From a candidate division GN15 bacterium (GTDB taxonomy: Bacteria; Zixibacteria; MSB-5A5; GN15; FEB-12), in assembly GCA_014729205.1 (NCBI GenBank), contig WJKG01000113.1, positions 1-8,297 on the forward strand: a stretch of DNA of 8,297 nt. The letters are read 5' to 3'. A model generated the notes under the pieces. It saw only the letters and a program-made list of their open reading frames with translations. It was not told the DNA's origin and searched no databases. Positions 1-7,474 of this stretch are shown in pieces. The stretch's first letter is position 1. The number at the start of each line of letters is the position of its first letter. The position numbers and the translations under genes were made by a program.

Positions 1-2
1 CA

Positions 3-1247
3 GCCGACAAGGGCCATAAGGACTCACCATACTACCACTACCTGGACATCATGGGCGGTGGGCACTTTAAGAATGTGCCCGAATTGGTAGAAACACTGGC
101 ACTTAAGGCACCCGATGCTATCCGCTGGCTGGAAAGCCTGGGTTGCAACTTCTCGAAGTGGCCCGATGGTACCATGAAGACTATTCACGGTGGTGGTACC
201 TCTCGCAAGCGTATGCACTTCGCCGCAGATATTACCGGCGCTGAGATGATGCGTACTGTTCGCGATGAAGCCCGCAACCGCATCGCTGATATTCAAGTTA
301 TCGAGTTCTCGCCGGCGGTGGAGCTCATTCTCAATGAGCATGGTCACTGTGGCGGCGCCGTCCTGTACAACATGGAGACCGAAGAGTACCTGATCATCAA
401 GGCCAAGAGCGTTGTCATGGCTACCGGTGGATGTGGCAGACTGCACATCCAGGGCTTCATGACAACCAACCACTACGGAGCCACCGCCGACGGTATCGTG
501 ATGGGCTACCGGGCTGGATTGGGTATCTGTTTCCTGCACACGGTACAGTATCACCCGACCGGTATCGTTTTCCCGGAGCAGGCCGAGGGTATCCTGATTA
601 CCGAGAAATTCCGTGGCTCAGGAGCCAACCTGGTCAATATCGATGGTGAGCAGTTTGTCAACGAACGCGAACCTCGCGATGTTGAGGCGGCGGCGATTAT
701 CAAGGAGTGTATCGAAAAGGGCAAGGGCGTTCCCACGCCGACTGGCAAGCTGGGCATCTGGCTCGACTCGCCCATGATCGACATGCTCCAGGGTGAAGGC
801 ACGGTCGAGAAGGAGTTCCCGGGGAAGCACATTCTCTATGAGCGTTTCGGGATCGATATCGCCAAGGAGCCGATGTTGATCTATCCGACCCTGCACTACC
901 AGAATGGTGGGCTGGACTTCAAGAGCACCGGTGAAACCGATATCCCGGGCCTGTTCGTTGCCGGTGAGGTTGGTGGTGGTATTCACGGCGAGAACCGCCT
1001 CATGGGTAACTCGCTGCTGGATATCATGGTCTACGGTCGCATTGCGGGCAAGGCCGCTGGCGAATATTCCCGTGACAAGGCTCAGGATGGGAAACTTAGC
1101 CTGGATCACGTCGTGAAGTACAACAAAGAAATCCAGGACGCTGGAGTCGAGGGAGACCGGGTGTCGCCCATGATTCTCCCAGACTATACCGACCCACGGA
1201 CTCGTGAGAAGCAACTCACGACGCACTATGTGGGTACGCTGAGATAG
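3..1247 (+). CDS. Succinate dehydrogenase/fumarate reductase-type flavoprotein, C-terminal part (5' partial)
   Basis: The reading frame is open from the window edge, so the N-terminus with the Rossmann FAD-binding GxGxxG motif lies upstream; 414 residues are visible. Family motifs, numbered from the first visible residue, are: HPTG (His184), TE followed by RG (Thr200, Glu201), the PRD motif whose Arg (Arg225) corresponds to the catalytic proton-transfer Arg of FrdA/SdhA, HYxxGG (His298), AGE (Glu322, FAD contact) and ENRLxGNSLLD (Arg332, Ser337). In this family the enzyme interconverts succinate and fumarate using covalent or bound FAD, usually with an iron-sulfur partner. After the GRIAG segment only about 66 residues remain, so the long C-terminal helical domain of E. 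coli SdhA/FrdA is missing. The spacing between the RG and PRD motifs is also short. L-aspartate oxidase or a thiol:fumarate-reductase-like variant are alternatives. A terminator 35 bp downstream suggests this is the last gene of its operon. Confidence 0.85.
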   Translation, partial: ADKGHKDSPYYHYLDIMGGGHFKNVPELVETLALKAPDAIRWLESLGCNFSKWPDGTMKTIHGGGTSRKRMHFAADITGAEMMRTVRDEARNRIADIQVIEFSPAVELILNEHGHCGGAVLYNMETEEYLIIKAKSVVMATGGCGRLHIQGFMTTNHYGATADGIVMGYRAGLGICFLHTVQYHPTGIVFPEQAEGILITEKFRGSGANLVNIDGEQFVNEREPRDVEAAAIIKECIEKGKGVPTPTGKLGIWLDSPMIDMLQGEGTVEKEFPGKHILYERFGIDIAKEPMLIYPTLHYQNGGLDFKSTGETDIPGLFVAGEVGGGIHGENRLMGNSLLDIMVYGRIAGKAAGEYSRDKAQDGKLSLDHVVKYNKEIQDAGVEGDRVSPMILPDYTDPRTREKQLTTHYVGTLR

Positions 1248-1282
1248 CCTACAACGCGGAGCACCATTGACCCGACAACAAT

Positions 1283-1320
1283 AGCGGGATCGGCCAAAAG
1301 GCCGGTCCCGCTTTGCCTTT
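1283..1320 (+). terminator. Rho-independent terminator after the flavoprotein gene
   Basis: A 13-bp GC-rich stem (1283-1295 with 1300-1312) contains one G·U pair and an AAAA loop. It is followed by a short, interrupted T-rich tail (1312-1320). It sits 35 nt beyond the stop codon of the flavoprotein gene, in the right orientation to end that transcript. Confidence 0.85.
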
Positions 1321-1474
1321 AGACCAGAAGAAAAACCTTGTTTGCCCCGAGGCAATGCCGTATCTACGGGTCGAAACCCGGATTCTCCGATTCTAAGAAC
1401 GCAACAGATCTCGGAACTATAGATAATCCAGACCATACAAAAGAAAACGTCGCAAGCTAACTGATAACTATTTG
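1321..1474 (+). other. Structured leader / intergenic region upstream of the DUF4412-like gene
   Basis: This gene-free stretch between the terminator and the ribosome binding site holds several small hairpins: TTGCC/GGCAA at 1332-1345 (loop CCGA), CGGGT/ACCCG at 1367-1380 (loop CGAA), and CGGA/TCCG near 1379-1389. An alternative CCGT/ACGG pairing at 1348-1359 competes with the second hairpin. It also has an AT-rich patch at 1418-1427 that resembles a -10 box but lacks a convincing -35. No known riboswitch class was recognised. The hairpins are short and could be chance. Confidence 0.3.
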
Positions 1475-1488
1475 AAGGAGCCGTATTT

Positions 1489-2277
1489 ATGAGATTCCTG
1501 TCACGAGCCGCTTTGGCTGCCGTCTGCCTGCTCATCGTCTTTTCGATATCGGCGCAGGCCGGTGTTGTCATGAAAGTGAAGAGCGTCACCGAGGCGCACA
1601 AGCTCTCGCTGCCGGGCCAGCCCGAGCCGAGACAAGTACCCGAGACACAGACCGTCCACACTTACTATTTCGCGGATGGTAGTGTCCGTGCTGATTTGGG
1701 CGACACCCTTTCAATGACATACCAGACCGGCGGCGATGCCGTCGCTATGATGCGTCACAACCCAAAGACCTGGACGGCCATGCCGATGAAGGGTTCTCTG
1801 GATTCACTGGCCCGACAGCTCGAAGAGACGAGGGGCAAACAGGCCGCCGAGCAGATGAAGAAGGTGATGGAATCAACATTCCGTCTCACGGCCGAAGTCG
1901 AGCCCACTGATGAAACCAAAGAGATCAAGGGCTATGAGTGCAAGAAATACAATGTCACTATGAGCATGGGAATGGTCCAGAACAAGATGGAGTGGTGGGT
2001 CACCGACGATATCAAGTTTGATCACGAACTCCTGCCGTTTGCCTCATGGTCACAATTGGCCGCATTCCCCGGTTTCGCCGAGGCCACGGCTGAGCTCGCG
2101 AAGATCAACGGAATGACCGTACAGGGTACCAACAAGACACTCATGGGTGCCGATACGATCGTCACGCATACCCAGTTGCTTGAGGTCAATGAGACCGATA
2201 TCCCGCCGAGTCAATTCAAGGTACCGGAGCAGTACGAGCGCCAGCCCTTCGAGCTGGGTGGCGGCTACAATCGCTAG
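1489..2277 (+). CDS. Exported DUF4412-like protein
   Basis: This is a 262-residue protein with a clear Sec signal peptide: basic start (R2, R6), hydrophobic core about 7-20, and likely cleavage after the AQA at 22-24. The mature part resembles DUF4412-type periplasmic or outer-membrane-associated proteins. It has an early beta-rich segment with a DGSVRADLG stretch (63-71), a region rich in Met and Trp (W95, M98, M100), a charged helix about 105-130, and the characteristic GYxCKKY motif (148-154) followed by an EWW strand (168-170). The function of this family is unknown. The start is set by AAGGAG at 1475-1480, 8 nt before the ATG. It is apparently monocistronic, with terminators on both sides. 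The DUF4412 assignment rests on pattern memory, not a profile search. Confidence 0.8.
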   Translation: MRFLSRAALAAVCLLIVFSISAQAGVVMKVKSVTEAHKLSLPGQPEPRQVPETQTVHTYYFADGSVRADLGDTLSMTYQTGGDAVAMMRHNPKTWTAMPMKGSLDSLARQLEETRGKQAAEQMKKVMESTFRLTAEVEPTDETKEIKGYECKKYNVTMSMGMVQNKMEWWVTDDIKFDHELLPFASWSQLAAFPGFAEATAELAKINGMTVQGTNKTLMGADTIVTHTQLLEVNETDIPPSQFKVPEQYERQPFELGGGYNR

Positions 2278-2309
2278 AGCAGCCTGAGGAGGTTCTCTAA
2301 ATCAATGAA

Positions 2310-2348
2310 CGCGGAGCGAAGAGAGATATCTTCGCTCCGCGCTTTTTT
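2310..2348. terminator. Terminator between convergent genes
   Basis: A perfect 13-bp stem (2310-2322 with 2329-2341) with a 6-nt loop is followed by TTTTTT at 2343-2348. It is a textbook rho-independent terminator for the plus-strand gene ending at 2277. It lies 34 bp past the 3' end of the convergent minus-strand gene (2382), so the same hairpin may also stop that transcript, although the minus-strand tail is only weakly T-rich. Confidence 0.9.
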
Positions 2349-2381
2349 GTGTGCGTGATAGTAGGCCCGTCGGGGCGAGAA

Positions 2382-4952
2382 TCATCGAATGATCATGAAG
2401 GTGCCGATCTGGGTACCGTAGTCTGATTCTACCACAAAGTAGTACAAACCGCTGGTCACTGTCTCGTTGTTCTTGTTAATCATGTCCCAGCGGGCAACGC
2501 TGGCTGTTCCGGATCCCTCCGGTTCGTTGTGAGGAATCTCCTTGATGAGGTCACCGTCGAGCGACCAGAGCGTCACCGTGCACTTCCTTGGAATGTTCGC
2601 AATGTAAATCGACCTCGTTCGTTCCTGCCACAGGTCAGTGCCTACGCCCTCATAGCCCCGTGCCCGGTAGTCGACGTCCATGCGATACGGATTGGGGTAG
2701 ACATACGCTTTCAGTTCACCGTCCTTGACAGCTACATCGTCGCCTTGCTCCTGAGCAAAGGCTCGTTCGGCATTGATGCGCGGATCCGACTCTGTCTCTC
2801 CCAGGCTTCGAGCTGGGTAACCGTGGTCGAAGGCTGTGACGGAGATGTAATAGGGGATCGTGGACATCACGTTTTCGATGACATACTCGTACTCGTAATA
2901 GCGCATGCGGCCATGTTCATCGACATCGGTCGTGTCCAAAGTGGCATCGGGATAGACCTTGCGGATACCATCAGGATCGTCGATGTCGGATTCATTCCAG
3001 TGGACGGGCTCGAAGTAGTACAGGTTGCCCGCGTCGCGGACGGGCTCGATCGGTCCCGTCTCCGAGGGGTCGAAATCCTCACCATACATGGCGCGCAATG
3101 TTCGTGCATCGACGGGCGGCTCCTGCACCTCAACGTAGTACTCGCTTTCCCAATCGTATTTCCAGCGCTGGTAGTTCTCCTTGTCCCAGGAGCGAAGCAT
3201 TGTATAGCCGTTACGATCATCCTCATACCGCGCAATATACACACGATACCCTTCGAAATCGCGGGTAGCTGTGAACGGATCGAATGAGGTCTCGGTCTCC
3301 CTGCCGTTCCATCGGACAATGATCCTGTTCTGTCTTGTATCCAGCCTAATGTCCGGAGGCGGCGGTGGCTTGGGTTGTCCCCAATCAGGAACGCCGTCAC
3401 CCTTATAGAAAGCCTGGATTGAGTCCCCGGTTAGCGTATCCGTGAAGAACACGTACTGCCCTGAGTCTCCATCGCGATCGCTGTCGACGCCGGGGTTGTC
3501 GAAAATCGTGCGAGCCCATCGGTACGTCTGTACAACGTTGCTGAAGTCGAGCTGATCAACGAAATTCCAGGGGGAGTAGGTGCGATACGTCCGGCCAAAA
3601 GCGAACTGGTCGTGGTGGACCCGCTCTCCAATGAACGACACCACCCAGAATTTCCGACTGCTCCCCGGATAGAGATTTGTCGGTCCCATCGAGTAAACGA
3701 AGTTCGGATAATAGCCATTGGCGATGTCACCGGGATTCAACTCAAACGGCGGCAGGAAACCGGGGTTGTGCACTGCTGCCAGATAGCCGGAGTAGTCTAT
3801 CTCAGGATTGGCCATCAGGAAGTACTTATTGTTGTCACCATACGGATAGCCGATCTGACCATGAAAGTAACGTATTCCCGAGGGGTCATAGGTCAGTCTC
3901 CGGGGACCCCAGCTGTAACGGTAGTTGGGCCAGACGAACCAGTTGAAGTGGCGTTTGTCAGCGCCGATCGGGGTTTTGATGGCAGCTACGCAATAGGCAT
4001 TGTCGGTGCGCATCAAATGCCACGGCCGGAAACCCGCTCGACCGTCATTATCCAGAATCCAGGCGATGTTGACAGTGTCCTTGCCCTCGGCACCCTCGTA
4101 GAGGTGGTCATAGGTGTGGATAAACCCGGGTACGTCATCCTGAGGGTTGCCGCCACTGGGTAGCTCACCCGTGGCGTAGATCATGCCGGTGTGATAGATG
4201 CCCAGATACATATCACGGATTATTTTGTCGCCTACGTTCTCGATGTCGTACTCGATGATGATGAAATTCCGGGCGTGTTCGGCCTTCCAGGATCGACTGG
4301 TCTGCGTCACCTTGATACCGAGTGGTTTGTGGTAGCGGCGGTCATAGTGGTTGTATGACAACCCATCAAGATAGGCAAAGGTGTCGCTGTAGGCACAGAT
4401 GAACTCCTGATCGGCGACCGCATCGGGGTGATAGTACGATGACTTTGGATCGTTGGACCGGATCTCATATTCCGGAAGCGTGCTGTAGTCGGGGTACATT
4501 TCCGTACGGGTGCCGTAGTAGCTGTAGTGGTCTATACAGGGGGAAGTGGACACGAGTGTGTCCTTTCCGTCAACGATACCGCCAATCCAGATTCCCTCCC
4601 AGTTGCCATAGTAGCGACGCATTCGCTTCGGATATTGGAAGTTCGGAGCCGGGAGACCGTAGTAGGTTGTATCCGCGAAGTCGTAAAAATTCCCGATAAT
4701 CCCGTTATTGTTGAAGGTATTGAAGAAATCTCCGGCATCATGAATGCGGTATCGTATCTCGGGCCGATCAGCCGTCGAAAGATCGGGCGGGCGATCAATG
4801 CGCGTGGTATCGATAGAATACGGCGGATATTTGGGATCTCGAAGTTCCTGAGCGGACACCTCCACAAACGCCACGAAACTGGAGACACTCAGGACTAGAA
4901 ATGTAAAAACGGCCAACAAAACTCGGCCGACGGCAGAAACGCTGCTGCTCAT
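2382..4952 (-). CDS. Large secreted protein with fibronectin-III-like segment and FlgD-Ig/type IX-like C-terminal domain
   Basis: This is an 856-residue protein. Residues about 10-34 form a hydrophobic signal peptide with probable cleavage near VSA-Q (32-35). The region to about 480 is rich in Tyr, Trp and Asp and matches no family I can name. An Asp-rich DSDRDGD stretch (490-496), reminiscent of calcium-binding thrombospondin-3 or dockerin loops, is followed by a GDGVPDWG turn and a poly-Pro linker (529-533). Residues about 534-710 look like a fibronectin-III-type domain with long insertions (IIVRWNG, FEGYRVYIAR, then PYYISVTAFD). The end (about 748-856) begins YPNPYR and closes with a GLYYFVV...GTFMIIR pattern, typical of FlgD-Ig-like or type IX secretion-like C-terminal domains. 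The protein is presumably surface-exposed or secreted; its substrate and role are unknown. A GAGGAG-type site (4967-4973, minus strand) precedes the ATG with rather long spacing. Confidence 0.85.
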   Translation of the reverse strand: MSSSVSAVGRVLLAVFTFLVLSVSSFVAFVEVSAQELRDPKYPPYSIDTTRIDRPPDLSTADRPEIRYRIHDAGDFFNTFNNNGIIGNFYDFADTTYYGLPAPNFQYPKRMRRYYGNWEGIWIGGIVDGKDTLVSTSPCIDHYSYYGTRTEMYPDYSTLPEYEIRSNDPKSSYYHPDAVADQEFICAYSDTFAYLDGLSYNHYDRRYHKPLGIKVTQTSRSWKAEHARNFIIIEYDIENVGDKIIRDMYLGIYHTGMIYATGELPSGGNPQDDVPGFIHTYDHLYEGAEGKDTVNIAWILDNDGRAGFRPWHLMRTDNAYCVAAIKTPIGADKRHFNWFVWPNYRYSWGPRRLTYDPSGIRYFHGQIGYPYGDNNKYFLMANPEIDYSGYLAAVHNPGFLPPFELNPGDIANGYYPNFVYSMGPTNLYPGSSRKFWVVSFIGERVHHDQFAFGRTYRTYSPWNFVDQLDFSNVVQTYRWARTIFDNPGVDSDRDGDSGQYVFFTDTLTGDSIQAFYKGDGVPDWGQPKPPPPPDIRLDTRQNRIIVRWNGRETETSFDPFTATRDFEGYRVYIARYEDDRNGYTMLRSWDKENYQRWKYDWESEYYVEVQEPPVDARTLRAMYGEDFDPSETGPIEPVRDAGNLYYFEPVHWNESDIDDPDGIRKVYPDATLDTTDVDEHGRMRYYEYEYVIENVMSTIPYYISVTAFDHGYPARSLGETESDPRINAERAFAQEQGDDVAVKDGELKAYVYPNPYRMDVDYRARGYEGVGTDLWQERTRSIYIANIPRKCTVTLWSLDGDLIKEIPHNEPEGSGTASVARWDMINKNNETVTSGLYYFVVESDYGTQIGTFMIIR

Positions 4953-5198
4953 CTACGTAACTCTCTCTCCTCAGCCGGCCGCTTTGAATCGGTTGCAATG
5001 AAACGGCATTACAGCGATCCAACGGACATCCTAACCAGGCACGGCAACAATATAGTAACGTACGAATCAAACGGAAGTTTAATGCACAACGGAGATTTGG
5101 TTTTTTTCTTTTTGGCACGTCAGAAGCGCTATCGTCTATAGACTTGGAGAAGGTTTCGATTAGTCACGGTGGAACCTCAGAGAGGGAATAGAGGGCCG
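4953..5198. other. Intergenic region upstream of the secreted-protein gene
   Basis: This 246-bp gap lies between the stop of the kinase-like gene and the start of the secreted-protein gene, both on the minus strand. It contains an AT-rich patch (TATATT on the minus strand near 5050), a purine/pyrimidine-biased run at 5099-5114 and a 10-bp palindrome at 5134-5143. I see no convincing terminator for the upstream operon and no well-spaced -35/-10 pair, so read-through into the secreted-protein gene cannot be excluded. Confidence 0.4.
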
Positions 5199-6977
5199 TT
5201 ATTTGACGCTGTCCTGCTTCGCCAATAACCCAATCTGAAGTCGTTTTCTGGGCTGGCGTTCTCTTATCCTGGTATGGTTGATAGGCGGTTCGGTGTGCAG
5301 CGGTTCGGCCGATCCCAATGCGCAGCGGCGGGCATCGAAACGCACATCGACATGCGCTCGGTCCGAGGGCTGGACCAGCACGGCGCGATTGCGGGCTATG
5401 GCTATCCAGTCCTCAGCGGCTATGTCCTGCGTCACGATAACGGTGGAGCAATATATGGGCACAGCCAGATCATCACAATGAGCCAGCTTATCGATCAGGC
5501 GATGCATCAGCATCAGGCCGCCGGAGTCACCGGTTGAGGTTAGAACGGCCACAGCGTTCTCGGGCACAACGGTTAGAAGATTGTCGGGCTTCAGCTTGAA
5601 CTGGCTGACGAGCGAGGCAGCAATATGATGCAGCAGATTGGAGCGCTCTTGATCGTCGTGTTCCAGACCATACTCAGATTCGGCACTGGTCCAGCATGGT
5701 GATATCATCGAAAAGGCCAGCCTGTCATTGATTCTTGAGCTACTGTTCATCCGATCCTTCAAGAAGGCGGCAAGCTGGCGATGACCATCCCACAGTGGTA
5801 TGGCAACACGGAACGTATTGCCTTGTCGGGGTTCACTTTGTAGTGCTACCTGACCATCGTGTCGTTCCAGTATGGCCTGGGCAATGGCCAGTTCCAGTCC
5901 GGTCCGCAATCTGCTCTGGCCGGAGCGGGCCGCAACGGCTCCAAACCTGTCGAACACTTTCCGCTGCTCGGCATATGTCATGGCCGGTCCGTCGGACGTA
6001 ACTTCAACAACCAACTCCTGTTCTTCCACTTTCGAGGCCAGGCTGATCTTTCCACCTCGCGGTGTGAGGGCAAAGACCGCCTCAATCAGATTCTGAAGAC
6101 TCTGCGTCAGCAGTTCCGAGTCGCAAAGTACGAAGATATCATCCTCGAGTTGACCAACCGTCAGCTTACGACCTTCAGCCGGTAGTGATTCAACGATTCG
6201 TTTGACAGTGGTGTCCAGCAAGGTCCTGGCGCGTGCCCGATACCGGCGCACCGGATGATTTCCGGTCTCCAGTCCCTGTAGCTGAAAGACGTCGCCGATG
6301 AGTAACTCCAACAGGTCGCAGTTTCTGGAGACACTGTCCAGATATCCCTTTTGCGTTGCCGTGATGCTATCAACTGTCTCCTCACTCATTACACTCATGA
6401 ACTGCCGAATAATGTTGAGAGGCTGCTGAATCTCGTTGGAAGCTTCGCTGAGCAGTTCAGATCTGAGTGAGTCCAGCGAGCGCAGTCTGGCGTTGGCCTT
6501 GGTCAATTGACGGCTCTGAGTCTGGATGTCTTCGCGCAGACGGGCTAGTTCACAGTTGTCCCCGTGCTTTTCCAGGGCACGCTTAAGCAATTCAGGAAGC
6601 AGATCGGCGAAGGAATCATCTTTGACTATATAGTCGTAAGCGCCTCTGCGCAGCATTTCAACTGCGGTCATGGAATCATCGAGCGAAGCCATCACGATTA
6701 CCGGGGAATCACCGCGTGTCCAATCGACTACGGGTATGATGTTCCCATCGGGTAGATTGTAGTCCGCCAAAACGGCGCAGTAGTTCCGGGTGGCGATCAG
6801 GCTCAGAGCGGTTTCGACCGTACCGGCCGTGTCTATCAGCCAGTGCTCGCTATCGGCCAGAATTGTACGTGCACAGTAGTCCTCGTCTGGATCGGCTTGA
6901 ACGATCAGTATCGTGTGGCGCGATGAATCGCCCCGATGATCACGGTGCTCCGGTATGGCTTCACTGAATCGAGTCAT
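5199..6977 (-). CDS. REC domain fused to a degenerate histidine-kinase core (probable pseudokinase)
   Basis: The protein has 592 residues counted from the ATG at 6977, chosen because a GAGG site lies 6 nt upstream; a GTG at 6989 would add four residues but sits inside that site. The order is: REC domain (about 22-136), coiled-coil linker (about 140-175), HisKA-like dimerisation helices (about 170-236), HATPase_c-like domain (about 275-395), and an unrecognised region (about 400-592) with a basic tail. REC keeps the phosphorylatable Asp72 and Lys119, but the acidic metal-binding pair is Gln27-Ala28 and the switch Thr is Ala97. The H-box reads SNEIQQPL, with Asn181 in place of the phosphoacceptor His. 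The N-box Asn is Ala300, G1 reads SDGPAM instead of DxGxG (Ser328, Ala332), and the G2 Gly is Glu362. The F-box-like VFDRF (341-345) is intact. It probably cannot autophosphorylate and may act as a scaffold or phosphorylation-sensing partner. It is translationally coupled to the upstream response regulator. Confidence 0.85.
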   Translation of the reverse strand: MTRFSEAIPEHRDHRGDSSRHTILIVQADPDEDYCARTILADSEHWLIDTAGTVETALSLIATRNYCAVLADYNLPDGNIIPVVDWTRGDSPVIVMASLDDSMTAVEMLRRGAYDYIVKDDSFADLLPELLKRALEKHGDNCELARLREDIQTQSRQLTKANARLRSLDSLRSELLSEASNEIQQPLNIIRQFMSVMSEETVDSITATQKGYLDSVSRNCDLLELLIGDVFQLQGLETGNHPVRRYRARARTLLDTTVKRIVESLPAEGRKLTVGQLEDDIFVLCDSELLTQSLQNLIEAVFALTPRGGKISLASKVEEQELVVEVTSDGPAMTYAEQRKVFDRFGAVAARSGQSRLRTGLELAIAQAILERHDGQVALQSEPRQGNTFRVAIPLWDGHRQLAAFLKDRMNSSSRINDRLAFSMISPCWTSAESEYGLEHDDQERSNLLHHIAASLVSQFKLKPDNLLTVVPENAVAVLTSTGDSGGLMLMHRLIDKLAHCDDLAVPIYCSTVIVTQDIAAEDWIAIARNRAVLVQPSDRAHVDVRFDARRCALGSAEPLHTEPPINHTRIRERQPRKRLQIGLLAKQDSVK

Positions 6978-7470
6978 GTTCGGCCTCACTTGACATTGCC
7001 ATTTCGAGAGTATGCTCTTCGGAACGTCTTGCCGTCGGAACCTCGGCGGTTTGGGACCAATACATGTTAAGTTCTGTTAGTTTGACTATAAAGTCCTGGA
7101 GGATCCGTGGCTTCCTGAAGAAACTTGCGGCTCCCAGTTCATAGGCCCGACAGACCATATGTGGAGTACAATCATCAGCAAGCACCACCACAGGGATGCC
7201 CCGCGAGCGGGGATGCTGGCGTAGCTGCTTCAGGCACTCCATCCCGGACATACCGGGCAGGGATGTATCAAGGAAAACTATATCAGGCAATTCTCGTTGG
7301 GGAGAGAGGCCCTTGGGCAATCCCTGCGTGATATACTCGAGTCCTGACTCGCCAGTCGTAACCCGAACAACCAGACACTGGTCGAATATTTCACAGAAAG
7401 ACTCCGTGATGAGGGCCGCGGTCTCATCGTCGTCCTCAATCAGAAGCATGATCTTCGAGTTGTCCTTCAT
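6961..7470 (-). CDS. Single-domain Rcp1/CheY-like response regulator
   Basis: The protein has 169 residues from the ATG at 7470, preferred because AGGAAGGG (7475-7482, minus strand) lies 4 nt upstream; an in-frame ATG at 7485 would add five residues. It is a stand-alone receiver domain: acidic pair Glu12-Asp13, phosphoacceptor Asp68 in FLDTSLPGMSG, and conserved Lys120 in the FFRKP motif. The switch Thr/Ser is Ala98 (VVVLADD). The helix-5 region ending in MYW and the AYELGA pattern resemble the Rcp1 family of phytochrome and hybrid-kinase regulators. An acidic, probably disordered tail of about 25 residues follows. There is no output domain, so it likely acts by protein contact or phosphorelay. 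It is the first gene of an operon with the degenerate kinase (17-nt overlap), but that partner lacks the His needed to phosphorylate it. The phosphodonor must therefore come from elsewhere. Confidence 0.9.
   Translation of the reverse strand: MKDNSKIMLLIEDDDETAALITESFCEIFDQCLVVRVTTGESGLEYITQGLPKGLSPQRELPDIVFLDTSLPGMSGMECLKQLRQHPRSRGIPVVVLADDCTPHMVCRAYELGAASFFRKPRILQDFIVKLTELNMYWSQTAEVPTARRSEEHTLEMAMSSEAEHDSIQ
6984..6987 (-). promoter_or_regulatory. Ribosome binding site deciding the kinase-like protein start
   Basis: GAGG on the minus strand lies 6 nt upstream of the ATG at 6977 and inside the coding end of the response regulator gene. The competing GTG start (6987-6989) overlaps this site and has no comparable signal of its own, so the ATG is favoured. 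Confidence 0.65.
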
Positions 7471-7474
7471 ACGT

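Noticed and set aside
618..1661. Minus-strand open frame of 347 codons across the flavoprotein and the next gene
   Set aside because: It runs antisense to two well-supported genes and across a terminator, has no family resemblance and a biased shadow-type composition.
2305..2352. Mini-ORF (ATG at 2305) after a GAGGAGG-like site at 2286-2293
   Set aside because: The 15-codon frame runs straight through the terminator hairpin and T-run, so the ORF is most likely a by-product of that structure.
2529..3287. Plus-strand open frame of 252 codons opposite the secreted-protein gene
   Set aside because: It is antisense to a clearly coding frame with signal peptide and recognisable domains; the translation, rich in Val, Ile and Arg, has no recognisable motif.
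5099..5114. T-rich run resembling a terminator tail on the plus strand
   Set aside because: There is no stable hairpin before it and no plus-strand gene upstream to terminate.
5134..5143. Perfect 10-bp palindrome GTCTATAGAC as a possible operator
   Set aside because: Palindromes of this length are expected several times by chance in 8 kb, and no correctly spaced promoter accompanies it.
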